A stretch of DNA of 64,000 nucleotides from Acorus gramineus (taxonomy: Eukaryota > Streptophyta > Magnoliopsida > Acorales > Acoraceae), in contig CM060851.1 of the NCBI GenBank assembly GCA_030737835.1, positions 6,499,635 through 6,563,634 on the forward strand, written 5' to 3'. Position 1 is the stretch's first letter. Every line of letters starts with the position of its first letter. This document shows, in pieces, positions 23,030 through 34,900 of this stretch. The notes beneath the pieces were generated by a model that saw only the letters and a list, made by a program, of their open reading frames with translations, was not told the DNA's origin and searched no databases. A program made the position numbers and the translations under genes.

Positions 23030-23580
23030 GGGTTGGCCATGGGCCGGGTGCATTCGGGCCTAAGGGGCTTCAGGCTTAGGTCAGAGTCAGGCATCAAGCC
23101 CAAAACCAGGCCTGGGCCCGCTCATAGGCCCAACGTTGAGCATGCCAAGTCCGGGCAGGGTTTGTTGTCCAAACTATTTTTTATTATATTTTATTTTTTT
23201 TGTTTAGTTTAATCTAAAACATACAAAAATAAATAAATAAAAGATTTGAGCAACTTGAGTTGGAAAAACTTTGACCAATAAAAATTCTTTGAATTGAATA
23301 TTAGCTTATTGGTGATGACTGTATCACAATAAAATGTGTAGATCCTATCTAGTTGACACCTATTCATTTTCTATATCATTTTCACAACTCTATATAAAAC
23401 TATCTTTTAAAACATTACAATGAATCCTCCATAATGATTTTATATTTCAAAACGAAAAAAAAGTTGTTAGGTCCTAGGTCTAAGCCGGGCCATGGGCCAG
23501 GCTTTTGGTTTTTTCCCAAACCTCGGGCACGGGCCTGGCTTAGACCATGAATTTTTGGGTCAGGTCCAAGTTTCTAACAG
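23030..23580. mobile_element. Degenerate GC-rich-ended nonautonomous element
   Basis: Left: TCTAGGGTTGGCCATGGGCCGGG with repeated GGCCTGGGCCCG words. Right: CCGGGCCATGGGCCAGGC and CGGGCACGGGCCTGGCTTAG. The middle is AT-rich. The layout resembles the hAT-like elements at 9053-9540 and 26224-26651, but the right terminus is lost. Confidence 0.4.
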
Positions 23581-23694
23581 ATTTCACATATATATCTAGG
23601 GGTGAATTTAGTTATTAGTAAAAAGGAATGGGGTGTGTGAGACAATGGGGTGAGTTTGTCATTGTAGGGTGTGGGTTTAACCACTCTCTTTAAG

Positions 23695-24276
23695 CCTAGT
23701 TTGGAAAGGGGGTTAGTGGTGAGATAAGGGCTAAATTTTGGGGATAAGTGCAAGGGAGGACAACTTGTCATGTTTAGTGTAAAAAATAATCGGGATAAAA
23801 TGCAGTTATTTCTCCCAATTTTGACATGAAAATTATGATTTTTTGTTTCACCTAAATGCTAGAATAATATTTATCTACACCTTTTGTTTCAATTTTGACA
23901 AAATTTGAATATAGACAAAAGTGATGGTCTTTTTCTCCTCTACAATTAAGATAATTTATTCTCAAAACTTTAATCCCTTTCCAAACCAGGACAATGGGAT
24001 AAGGGGTGGGATAAATGGTAATTATGAGGATAAAGTGAGTGAAAAGACAACTTATCATTGTTTGGTATAAAAAAATAATCGGGATAAATTATGGATAATT
24101 ATCCCAATTTTGAAATGAAAATAGTGATATTTTGTTTCACTGTAAAGCATTTATTCTAACTTTTTATCTCAATTTTTTACAAATATAAATATAGACAAAA
24201 TTAATAGAATTTTTATCCAATAAAAATAGGACAACTTATCCACAAAACCTTAACATCGTGCCAATCTATCCTTTAT
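23695..24276. mobile_element. Tandem pair of related MITEs
   Basis: The first unit (23695-23990) has ends CCTAGTTTGGAAAGG and its near-exact reverse complement CCTTTCCAAACCAGG. A second, diverged unit (23991-24276) follows directly. Both contain AATAATCGGGATAAA and CCCAATTTTGA, then ATTTTGTTTCAC or a close variant. The same family supplies the element at 40929-41943. Confidence 0.6.
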
Positions 24277-25430
24277 AGGGTTTTAATTTGGGAGCATCCA
24301 TCATCATTAACTAAATTGTTAATCCCCTAACCAAAAATTCTATCTCACTAACCATTTATATTTTTACCCTTTTAATAAAAGAAATATTACTTCTTTTTGT
24401 TGGCGGGAACGGTGAGGGAGAAGAGAGCGAAAAAAGTGGGAGAGTAAAAAAAGTAAAGGAGAGAATGACTCCACAGAGGCGGATGGCTGGGAGCGAATGC
24501 TAAGAGAGAGAAAGGGAGAGGCTGGAAAGGGGCGGCGAAGGGTTGGGTGGAGGAGGCTTACCCCCTCTTTGCCCCCCTCTCCCCCTGCCCCTACCCTCCA
24601 CCCCGCTTAGCCTCTCTCTCTCTCTCTCTCCCTCTTCTTCTCTCTGACCTCCTTTGATGTTCACATGTTATCCTCACCCACCGTCCCATCCGCTAGCCAC
24701 TCACCACGTTTGTCGTCTTTCTTCGCCACTTGCCACAAAACTCTCTGTTTCTCTCTCTCCATGTTTGGTTTACGAAAACCCTATTAGAGTAAAAAAATGC
24801 ACATGAATTTCAATGTGAAATCAGACTTTTAGCAATGGACTATAAATTCTCTTAACTATACTGGATAACTCACTATTAATACTAAGAAAACTGGGATCAA
24901 CACAAACTCAAATTAATAGTTGTTCCCCACAAAAACCAAATTATAGGAGCATACATCGCTTTTTCTTTTGAAAAAATTAAATTTTAGATCTTTAAAAAAG
25001 AGTTCAGTATTGACCCTACTAGTCATTCTTGACATCTAGAAGAAAAATAGTGATATTTATTAGTTCTTCATTGGATACTGAAAAAAAATGATATAAAAGG
25101 TGTCCTTTTAACATAACTATCAAACGGGGGCATTTCGTTATATATATATAAAACTTGCTCTCGTGCCATCTTCATTTTGTCCATTTCCAACGGATGAAAA
25201 AAATCTTCCCAAAATATAATGCATTTTGAAAAAAAAAAAAAAACACACAGAGTACCTACTAAAGAGTCCCCCCCCCTTCACAAGAATTATATGTTGATTG
25301 CGAAAGCGAAAGACTATCCTTTCAACGGTCCAGACGACCCGATCACAAAAAAAGATTCATCGGTCCCACGATCACCCGATCACGGACAAACGTCCAACAG
25401 TTGATCCCGACCCCACCCATTCACTTTCAC
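24277..25430. other. Intergenic DNA upstream of OEP16
   Basis: 24400-24780 is a purine-rich then pyrimidine-rich block with a (CT)n run at about 24612-24630; frames are short and unrecognised. 24780-25400 is AT-rich. Confidence 0.5.
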
Positions 25431-25512
25431 CGTACACGTGTCCCTCCACCTGCATCGCTGACGCGAATCCCTAAAAACAAACACTCCTCTTCACACTCTC
25501 ATTCTATAAAAA
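25431..25512 (+). promoter_or_regulatory. OEP16 promoter: ABRE/G-box and TATA
   Basis: TACACGTGTCC (about 25433-25443) is a strong ABRE/G-box, target of ABA-responsive bZIP factors. TATAAAAA lies at 25505-25512, 86 bp before the ATG. Between them and the main ATG is a short upstream ORF of 8 codons (25536-25562). Confidence 0.65.
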
Positions 25513-25597
25513 GAGCACGAGCTCTCAAGAGGGTAATGGCGGATCTCGCATTCATTCATTGATTCGATCGACAGTGAGAAAATCGTCGCAGGAGGAG

Positions 25598-28500
25598 ATG
25601 ACGTACAGCAGAATCTCGGCCTCGCTTTCGTCTCCGAATGTCGACGTCATCATCGACATGGGCAATCCCTTCCTCAATCGCACCGTCGACGGCTTCCTGA
25701 AGATCGGAACCGTAAAAACCCTCCCACCTCTCTGTAGATTTCGGTGTCTCGTTCGATCTCGGCCGTTGATTTGTTGTGTTTTTTCGCAGGTGAGTGCGTC
25801 GAGAGTCGCTGCAGAGGAGACCTATCACTGCCTCCGAAAAGGTCGCTTTTTTTTAATGACTGGATTGTGTGAAATTGGTTTTGTGTTGTACAAAATACGT
25901 GATTTGTCTTGATTTTCTGAGGTTTCATTGGATTTTTATTTATTTTATTTGCAGGGAGTGTTTCTTCTCACAAGATGAAGGAAACTGTAAGTTTGATCAT
26001 ATCTGTCTATGAAATGAGTTGGGGGAACGATTGGATTTATTTTTAGGTCCCCAAACCCCATCGTGTATTATTTCTGGGTCCATTTGACTAACCGAAGTTT
26101 GGTACACAGTTAACTATTTCATTTTTACCCCCCTGACTCTTTCCCTGTACACCGTTAAACATTTTGTGTACACTGTTAAATTATGTCGTACACTGTTACA
26201 TGCTACATGTACACTGTTATATATAGGGCTGGTAAACGATCCAAGCTGCTCGGGCTCTGCTCGGGCTCGGCTCGGTTTGAGCTCGTTTAGACTCGTTCAA
26301 ATAGATAAACGAGCGAGCTTGATCAATTTTTAAATCTCGGTTAGGCTCGGGAACTAGATTGAGTTTCGTTTTCTGTTCAAATTCGACTCATTTGTATTAT
26401 AAAAAGCTTCGTTGAAGTTTAGCTCAATTCCTTTATAAAATTAAAATAGTAAACCAATACAAAGTTATACTCGTTTAGGCTCATGAATTTGACTCATTTA
26501 GGTTAAAATTTTGTTTTTAACCCTTAAAAACCCTAAAATAAAGAAGACCAATAGGCTCATTAAGACTCGTAAGCTCGGCTCAGCTCGTTTATAAACGAGC
26601 CGAGCTTGAACATGTCAAAGCTCAGCTTGTTCTGCTCGTTTACCACCCCTAGTTATATACGCTGCACAAATAATTTACAAGATAAGACTTGAGGAAAAAA
26701 AATTCAAACCCACATAATATGTACATCATTCCTATCAAGACAAAGCACATCATTCGACGGGAGGGACAATATGATTGGGGGAGGAGGTGAGGGGACGGTG
26801 CGCACGGAGGGGGAGGACGGTTTGGGTGGATGGTTGGGGGGTGGGGGTGACAAAGAGGAGATGAAAAGAGGGACAAAAGTGAAAGGGGGGGGGGGTGTAA
26901 AAGATAACCCCCATTGGATGGAAGGACCCGGAAATGAGTCCTGAACCAATCTAGGGACCTAAAGATAGATTCAAGTGTTATAGGGACTTAAAAATAAATC
27001 ATAGATTCCCCGGAGGACCCAGAATTAATTTCCTCAAGTAAGTTCTGTTCTTATAGGATTAGATGCAACCCAAAAAAAAGTTTTTTTTTCTAAAAGTATA
27101 TTTGGTGGTGATTCATCAAAAAAATTAATTACCTAACCATTATTTGATTTAATAATTTTTTTTTTAGCTTGGTAGATTGATTTAAAAGCTACCAAACTAA
27201 TTATTTCGATGGGTGAACAACATGAACTTTCTTTTTTAAATATGGTATTCAAAAATGTCACTGGAAATGATGTTTTCTGTTCAGCTTAATACGCTTTTGT
27301 ACAGGCGCCATTCTCACTAGCGTTTCACAAGAAACAAAAAATGATGTTCTTTACCAATGATGAATTGAAAATATCATTTTCAATGTCATTTTTAGATAAA
27401 TAATTAAAAACAATTAAAAAGTAACATGGCGTGGCTACAGTCAAAATAACTAATTTGTTAATTTTTTTATTCAAACAATAGTTTAATTTCTTTTGCTCAG
27501 TTAGAGTTTGTTTTTCACTTACCTCATCTGGGAGATAATGCTAGCATGGGAATTATGAAACCGATTGTTGCCGTGTTGGTTATGAAAGATTGCTGAAAGA
27601 TTAGATATTAACTTACTCCTAAAGGGATAAAAGTGCTAGATGAGACACCTGACTATAAGTCTTCTTGAAATCTCTTATGTTTGTTTTAGATAATGGATGT
27701 ACATCAATTTAGTTTTGAGATTTGGTGCTTGAAACAACAAAGAAGACTAGCAATTGCTCATAGAATTGAAGCTAGAATGTAACAATTTTCCACATGAGTA
27801 CGTTTTGGGAATGTGGTTTTTTATGTTTTATATACCCATAATTGTGTTATATTATCAAGTTTAAAAGGCAGTTGCATACCATAGAGGGGAAACAATGAAA
27901 ATGACATTTTTTCAAATTTTGTTTGCCCTGCTTTTTTGTTTTTGCAGTTAAAGAAGATGTGCAAAGAAGGCGTTTACTGGGGTGAGCCACAATCTATCTA
28001 TGTTAAAACTGCCTATTTAATTAGTTATTGTTATTGAATGATTCCATATCATCTCTTCTTTTTGCTAAATGCAAAAGGGCCTACCATGTTAATGCTTATA
28101 TTTCACATAATGATTGCAGGATCTATAGCTGGAGTTTACGTGGGAATGGAATATGGAATGGAAAGAATCCGCGGATCACGTGATTGGGTAATTCTATTTC
28201 CCAATGCTTTATTTTTTTAACCGTAATTGGCTTGTTTATTTTGATGACTGCTGCTAATTAGTGTTCTTCCTTTTATCCAATATGTTTATAGAGAAACCCC
28301 AGATTGCATGCCACTTGAATAACACTTTATTTCTCCTCATCCATTGTGGACAAATGGTTTTAGAACATGTGCATGCAGTCTCATGTGTTCATATTGGTCT
28401 ACAAAATCTCATCCATTGGTTTTAATTTCTTGGTCATTTATTGAAATATAGCAAAATGGTGATGCAAAAGCAAAGGTATCGCTACATTGAGTAAGGATAC

Positions 28501-28935
28501 AGTTACGACCCACGTGTAGTTCTCACATTCTTTTGATTTTTTTTATAAAGGTGTATGTTTCTGTAATGAAGAGTATGTTTTCACAAAATAAGGTATATAC
28601 TCTAATGATCATAAACTCATTTATAGAAAAAGTAAAAAACTACATGCCTTGTTTAACAAGCTGTACCACTCATTGGACGTATGTGAAACTGCACGCGGAC
28701 CTGTAAAGAAGACTGTGTAATAGGCTAATATGCACCATAATTTGGTAATTTTAGCATCTGACCTGCCATTCTCATTGGCATTTTTTTTTTGCAGAAAAAT
28801 GCGTTGCTTGGTGGTGCGATAACTGGCGCTTTAGTGTCTGTTGCCGACAAAAAGAGTGGAGACAAGGTGGTTATAGAGGCCATCAAAGGCGGTGCTGTGG
28901 CCACTGCCGTAGAGTTTCTCAACTATCTCACCTGA
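25598..28935 (+). CDS. OEP16: Outer envelope pore protein OEP16 (OEP16-1 type)
   Basis: Six exons: 25598-25711, 25790-25841, 25955-25986, 27948-27981, 28120-28187, 28795-28935; 146 residues, the usual OEP16-1 size. Key blocks: DMGNPFLNRTVDGFLKIGT (20-38), KKMCKEGVYWGSIAGVYVG, MERIRGSRDWKNALLGGAIT, and C-terminal AVATAVEFLNYLT. It belongs to the PRAT (Tim17/22/23-like) family. OEP16 forms an amino-acid-selective cation channel in the chloroplast outer envelope and has been linked to protochlorophyllide oxidoreductase A import. Four helical hydrophobic segments are expected, the GxxxG-like stretches of exons 4-6 being part of them. The short loop between helices 1 and 2 distinguishes it from OEP16-2, which has an extra segment there. 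All introns are GT-AG. Intron 3 (1961 bp) carries a hAT MITE. The ATG follows a Kozak-like GGAGG. Confidence 0.93.
26224..26651. mobile_element. hAT MITE with perfect 8-bp target duplication
   Basis: Ends TAGGGCTGGTAAACGA and (reverse complement) TAGGGGTGGTAAACGA match at 15 of 16. They are flanked by GTTATATA at 26216-26223 and 26652-26659, identical. Subterminal GCTCGGCTCGG / CGAGCCGAGC words are inverted. 428 bp, no coding capacity; lies in OEP16 intron 3. A second copy is at 49928-50352. Confidence 0.85.
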
Positions 28936-29367
28936 AACTAATTATCAACATAGGAAGAAAAACCTGCTGTGTATCTGGTTTTCTATATTGAGAGGACTCC
29001 CCTTTTGTTTCTCCATGTCTGTAGTCAAAGGACTGAACTCCCTAAATAAAAACTAGAGATGTGTGGTTGTTTTAGTTGGTTGCATTGTTAGAATAGAATC
29101 ACTTGTGTTGGATTTTTAGAGCCTCATATTAGGATGGGTCAGGTTTTGGCTCGATATGACCCAGCCGATGAGCTGATGTTTTACTTCTCTTGACAAGGGG
29201 GAGCTTCGCCTCGGCCCGGTAAAATATTCGGGCCAACTCTGTTTTCATGAGCTATCCATTATGAAAATGCATCTGATATCGATGTATATATATCATATAT
29301 ATATATATAATAGGTATGTTGGTATTATGTACTTTTTTAAATTATATTTCTTCTATGATTAATTAAA
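28936..29367. other. OEP16 3' region
   Basis: AATAAAAACT at about 29045 may be the poly(A) signal. After 29280 a (TA)n run is seen. Nothing else is recognised. Confidence 0.5.
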
Positions 29368-29831
29368 GGGAAAAATCCTGTTCCATGTTGGTATAACCCC
29401 TTGAAAGCATCTATGTATAACTAAATAATCACTCGAGTTAAATTTTTGTTGACATATGAAGAATATTATGTTTGATTAACACTCACAAAAAAATTGTATA
29501 AAAAAAAAAACTCTATATAATATGTTAAAAATGTAAAAAATTATTTGTAAATGATAATTTTATCCATCCGAATAAGATTTTATAATCTATTTAAAGGAGT
29601 AAAATCGTTATTTGGAGAGTTTTTAAAATTTTTTTACAAATTGTAAGGGTTTTTTTAATATGCTGTGTTTTCAAGCATGGTTAATCAAACAGAATATTCG
29701 TAAAATATTTTGCTTAACTAGGGCATTATTTGTATTTATATAGATGTTTTTAAGGAATCATATGGATCTCAAGAAAAGAGAAGGGTTATGTGGATCTCTG
29801 ACAGTTTGCATAAGGTTATTTGGATTTTTTC
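29368..29831. mobile_element. Palindromic MITE, family B, with 9-bp target duplication
   Basis: Starts GGGAAAAATCC and ends GGATTTTTTC, with inverted ATAACCCC / GGTTAT words inside. It is flanked by TTAATTAAA at 29359-29367 and 29832-29840. Related copies: 47750-48215, 49854-50757 and 59570-60095, all with AAAAATCCA..AACCCC ends and a shared core (GTTGACATATGAAGAATATT; ATGTTAAAAATGTAAAAAA). A 9-bp duplication points to a Mutator-like origin, though the flank is low-complexity. Confidence 0.65.
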
Positions 29832-29840
29832 TTAATTAAA

Positions 29841-31127
29841 ATATCTATAACACGAATTATAATTGCATCTTTTTGGGAATTGAAAAATGTGAGCAGATTC
29901 CAAGTTTAGATTTGAACACTTCATTTTTAAGGGCCCATTTCCTGCGTTGGAGCGAGAATCTAGAGGAAAAACCCGCAGTGTGGGAAGCATACTTTAAATG
30001 CGACTAAAACCCTTGATTTGATGAAAACGACGCAGAAACAAGTTTGGGTTTTGTGTTAACGTTTTTTCTGCGTTCCTTCCGTAGAATTGGTGCTATCGCC
30101 GATCCAAACGGGCCTTAATCCATCATTTTGTCAACTTAATCCATTTTTCATGAATTCAAGTATTAATAATTCATATTTAAAAGTATAAGAACAAATACAA
30201 ATATGGTATTTGCACCTCTCTATTCATTTTACACACCTATCTAATCAAATAATTGGAAATACAAGAAAATCATGCTAGGATTCCAAATAAAGACACCCTC
30301 CGTGTATTAATGTATCCGCTCAATTCGTTTGAGTTTTCAAGTCATTTTGAAATCTATGTGAGGAATATGATTTATGGAGGGACAAAAATTGACAAACCGG
30401 ATGTGGTTTGTAAGATCCATTCGCTTCGCTATCATCTGGTTGGTTCTATTTGGTTGTCGATGATTCGAGATCTTGAACGAACGATGTGGAGATGGAGAGG
30501 GGATGAGTTGTAAAAAGTTTCTCCGACGTTTAAGTTAGTCAATTGTGTTTTAGGATTTGTTGTAAAAAAAAAAAAAATTCACCTACCTCAATAAAGAGAG
30601 TTGGCTCTCTATTTATAAAGCTAGTTAGGGTTGCTCTAGGATCAATAGTGAATCTATCCCCATCAAATGAGTGAGAAAGAAATCTTTCGATTTGGGAGAT
30701 TTATGTGATTTGTATGGGATTATTTATAAATTACGTGCAAATCACATAATAATATGAAAACCATATATTTTATTAGGATTTGATACCACATTTGACTTGA
30801 TATGTTTTGGTCATCAAGTGTGAATGGATCGACGGGTCAAATTTACGTACGGTAAGCAATTCAAGTTGTGAGCCTTCATTAATCGAGTCATCGATTGCGG
30901 ACATGTGGAATTAAAAAAAAATGACTACAATTTCACAATAGGTTAATAAAATTAGATTACAAGAAATCCTTTCTTTGATTTTTAATATTAAAACTTGAAA
31001 CAAAAATTTAATTAATTAATTTTTTTTTCAAAATTGTTTAAAAACACATTTAATTTTTTTTTAAAAATAAAATTATGTATAAACTAGTTTACAAATGGTC
31101 TCAAAATCACTAGCAGCTAAGCCTGTC
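29841..31127. other. Intergenic DNA with possible LTR fragment
   Basis: 30253-30516 is an open frame with no recognisable homology. 30560-30900 (CTCAATAAAGAGAGTTGG, then CTCTCTATTTATAAAGC) resembles a piece of an LTR with a TATA-like box, low confidence. The rest is AT-rich. Confidence 0.35.
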
Positions 31128-31680
31128 AATTATCCAAAAAAATACCCGTATCCGATCCGAATCTGTATCTGAAAATGCAGAAAATATCCGATATCCGAAA
31201 ATTTGTATCCGTATCCGAACCAAATTATTCGTATCCGAAAATTTTCGGATTGGATCGGATATAGCTTATATCTGATCTGAATAATATCTGTATCCGAACT
31301 GTTATTTTATTTATATATGTTAGAATTAGTTTCAACCCTTAGATGAAAATCCAATGGTTTATGATCTAGGACAAAACACAAACATATTTAACCATGTTGG
31401 ATACTTGTTTAACTATATTAGGATTTGTGTTTTTATGTCTTTGGTGGATACTTATTTAACCATGTTAGGACTTAAAATTTTATAAATTCTTTATATTTTA
31501 ATTTGGTTTCGATATTTCAGACATTATCTAAATCTGTATCCGAAATTTTAGATCGGATATGGATAAATGTTTTGAAATATCTATTGAATATCGGATATGG
31601 ATATTTTTTCAGATATCCAATTTAGACACAGATACGAATATGTAATTATCTGATCCGTATCCGTCCGATTGACAATCTAT
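31128..31680. mobile_element. Nonautonomous element with ATCCGAT subterminal repeats
   Basis: Left CCTGTCAATTATCC and right (reverse complement) GATTGTCAATCGGACGGAT are inverted and imperfect. Between them the words TATCCGATCCGA / TCGGATCGGATA recur in both orientations near both ends. The flanks AGCAGCTAAG and AGCAGCCTAG are similar and may be an eroded target duplication. hAT-like by layout. Confidence 0.45.
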
Positions 31681-31833
31681 CAGCAGCCTAGCTTGCATTT
31701 AATAAGTTCAGCTTTCATTCGGGCCAGCCCGTACGGAGCCCGAACTCCAACCACGGCATCGGATTTTGAACGATCGGAGGGGCCTCACTTTGGGGGGGCA
31801 ATTCAAATTTTAAAACTAAAGAAACCTCTTTTA

Positions 31834-31865
31834 ATAACGGCCATCTCTGCAACTCCAACGGTCCA
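31834..31865 (+). promoter_or_regulatory. Two MSA-like mitosis-specific elements
   Basis: TAACGGCCA with core AACGG at 31836-31840, and TCCAACGGTCCA at 31854-31865, which fits the MSA consensus at 10 of 11 positions. They lie 86-115 bp before the KIN-10 ATG. MSA elements bind three-repeat MYB factors and drive G2/M expression in plants, which suits a mitotic kinesin. Confidence 0.6.
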
Positions 31866-31950
31866 TAATTTTTAAATCCCCTTTTTTTGTCTCTCTTTAT
31901 CGAACTTCCTCTTCACCACCACCAAAACACTTTCAAAATTTCTTCCATCG

Positions 31951-34900
31951 ATGGCTTCCTCAAGACAACTCAAGACCCCCTCCAAGAACCAACACTCGCA
32001 TCTGAAGATGTCCAAGGTCAGGGTCGTGGTGAGGATCCGGCCGTTCCTTCCTTCGGAGGTCGATCCGGAAGGACGCGATCCGGTTCCGTGTGTTTCGGTT
32101 CTTGATCAGGCGGACGAGACCAGCGAAGAAGTCGCTGTTCATATCAAGGATCATTGGAGCAGGTACTTAGTTCCCCGCTTTTGTTGTTTCCTTGCATTCT
32201 GAATGAACTGATTTTTGAAATTCCTTTGTGGGTTTTTTAGGTTTTGCTATATTTCTCTGATATATGTTGTAGAATGTGTTGGGTTTGTGTCAAAAACGGA
32301 TTTTCCTGTGTATTTATGGTGACCTATGATTTTATTTTATGAGTTTTGAAGGGAAAAATAAGATATTTTTGTTTACAGAGAAATTGGTACCTCAAAATTG
32401 GTTCCATAGGGCGAAATTCAGAGAACCTGTTCCATTTTTTTTTTTGTGTTCGTGTGGTTCAGATTTTATTGCTCTGGTTTCACTTCACATGAATGTCATG
32501 GGTTTCTTTAGGATTTCAAGCTAGCATTAATTTCTTGTGATCTATTTGTATCTGAACACGTACCCATTTTTTAAACTCTTTTTTTTTTTTTTGTAACTGG
32601 TTTTTTGGGATTTAGGTTTGATTCTTAAAGGGAGGATTTTTTTTTCTGGTTTAGAGAGAATTGTTTCTGAGTTATGTTGGGTTTTCTTGTGTAGCTCATC
32701 AGGTCATGATCTTGTGTCTTCACTCCCCAGTTGACGTGAGTGCCATGTTTTCGAAACTTTGGATTACTTCTTGACCGCTATATATTGTATTTAAATCGCA
32801 TTCAAAGTTTTAATATCTACTTCTAGAATGTCATATGTTTTCCAGTAATCTTGTGTCTTTAATTCTCAATTGTTATGAATGTCATGTTTCTGGGAATTTT
32901 GGAGTTCTTCTCTACACCCTTGTATTTCCAAGTTTCAATATTCCTTGCTCGCGGTGGCATCTGGGAAGCCGATGCTCTGCCGCTCACTTGAGGAGCTGTG
33001 GGAGGTGGCTCGGCGAATGCGAACGAAGAACGATAGGAGCATAGCAGGTAGGGTGTGGCTATCGCTGCTTCCAGCCGATACATGGGCTATTTGGCGGGCA
33101 AGAAACGATGTAATCTTTAAGGGTGCGACGTTCTATTTCGAGAACCTTTGGGAGTCTACGATCCATTTCATTAAGGAATGGGGCACATGTTTGGGCGGAG
33201 CTTCGAGTATTCGAGGAGAACGCGTTACACATTCTGGAGTAGTATGGGTCGTTCAGAGGAGGTGGGTTAGAAACCTTTTCTACCCGCCGATGGTAGGGTA
33301 TGCATTACTGCCCTCGGAATGAGGGGCATGGAGCCTAGAGAGTTAATTTTCAGTGGTTTTTTCTGTTTTATTGGCTTTCTTTCGAGCTATGTTATTCTTC
33401 TTCTTTCCTTACCTCATTCGGTCATGTTCTTTCTTACTACAGGAATAGAAAATGACTACATTTGGCTCAAAAAAAAAATGTACTTTTATAATGTTGTGGG
33501 CTTTCAACTGATATTCGCTTCATGGGTATAAATTTTATGAGTCTATAACTGGGTTAAGTTGACACGGTCTTTTGCTTGATATCTGAGAATTTTATAGCAG
33601 AGACCCTTTATGTGTGTTTTGGTTTTATCTTATTTGTTTATTTTTTTGGAGCAGCCGCAATGAGTGTTACAAGTTGGATTCATTCTTCGATCAAGGAAAC
33701 AATGTGTGTCAGGTCTTCCAGAGGGAAGTTAGTTCCCTAATTCCAGGAATCTTTCAAGGTCTTAATACTACTGTGTTCGCTTATGGAGCTACGGGCAGTG
33801 GGAAAACCTATACAATGCAGGTCCTGCAAATGATTATCAGTGACTATATGCTCTGTTTTCTATTAATTCCCTCTGCTTATTGATATGAATTTGTTGTGCA
33901 GGGAGTAGTAGAGCAACCAGGACTCATGCCTTTATCCATGTCAGCCATTCTCTCTCTTTGCGATGACACCACCTCTGTGGAAATCTCATATTATGAGGTT
34001 TATATGGATCGCTGTTATGATTTATTGGAGCCCAAAGCAAAAGAAATCCCAGTTTTGGATGACAAGGATGGTAGAGTTCAACTAAAGGGACTTTCAAGGG
34101 TAAGAAATTGTTTACTACTCCTTATCATTCATCAACTAATGAAAAGATAATGAATTCTCATTTTATGTATGCAAAACTCAGGTACGTGTTCAGTCCATGT
34201 CTGAGTTCAATGAAACTTTGGCAAGTGGGACACAAAGGAGGAAAGTTGCACACACTGGATTGAATGACAAGTCTAGTAGAAGCCATGGAATGCTTACGAT
34301 TTACATCTTTAAACATGATGGTTCCAATAGTACTCTTTCAGGGAAAATGAATCTCATAGATTTGGCAGGTGATTTAATTAGAACTTTTTTTCGGGTTGCA
34401 TGGAATTATTGGATTTACATGTTGTTCACTGTTATATCCGTGTCCATATCAGGTAATGAAGATAACAGGAGGTCATGCAATGAAGGGACTCGACTCATCG
34501 AAAGCGCGAAGATCAATCAGTCTTTATTTGCCCTATCAAATGTTATATATGCCCTCAACAACAACCAACCTCGAGTTCCTTATCGAGAGAGCAAACTGAC
34601 TCGAATCTTGCAGGACTCTTTAGGTGGAAACAGTCGAGCATTGATGATTGCTTGTTTGAATCCAATGTTTTACCGAGAAGCTGTTCACACGGTCAGCTTA
34701 GCTGCTCGATCTCGCCAGATTGTGAATTTTGTTTCGCCCATCCAGAAGTATATCAAGCCAGCAATGGAAACCGACATGGAGGAAAAATTACGTGTTTGGC
34801 TTGAATCAAAAGGCAAAACAAAGAGCATACAAAAAAGGGATGGACCTTGTTCTTCATACAGGGGCAAAACACCAATTCATGCAAGCTCTCAAAAGAAGCT

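Noticed and set aside
26649-26949. Two Pro-rich minus-strand frames
   Set aside because: Produced by a G-rich low-complexity block in OEP16 intron 3; no protein signature.
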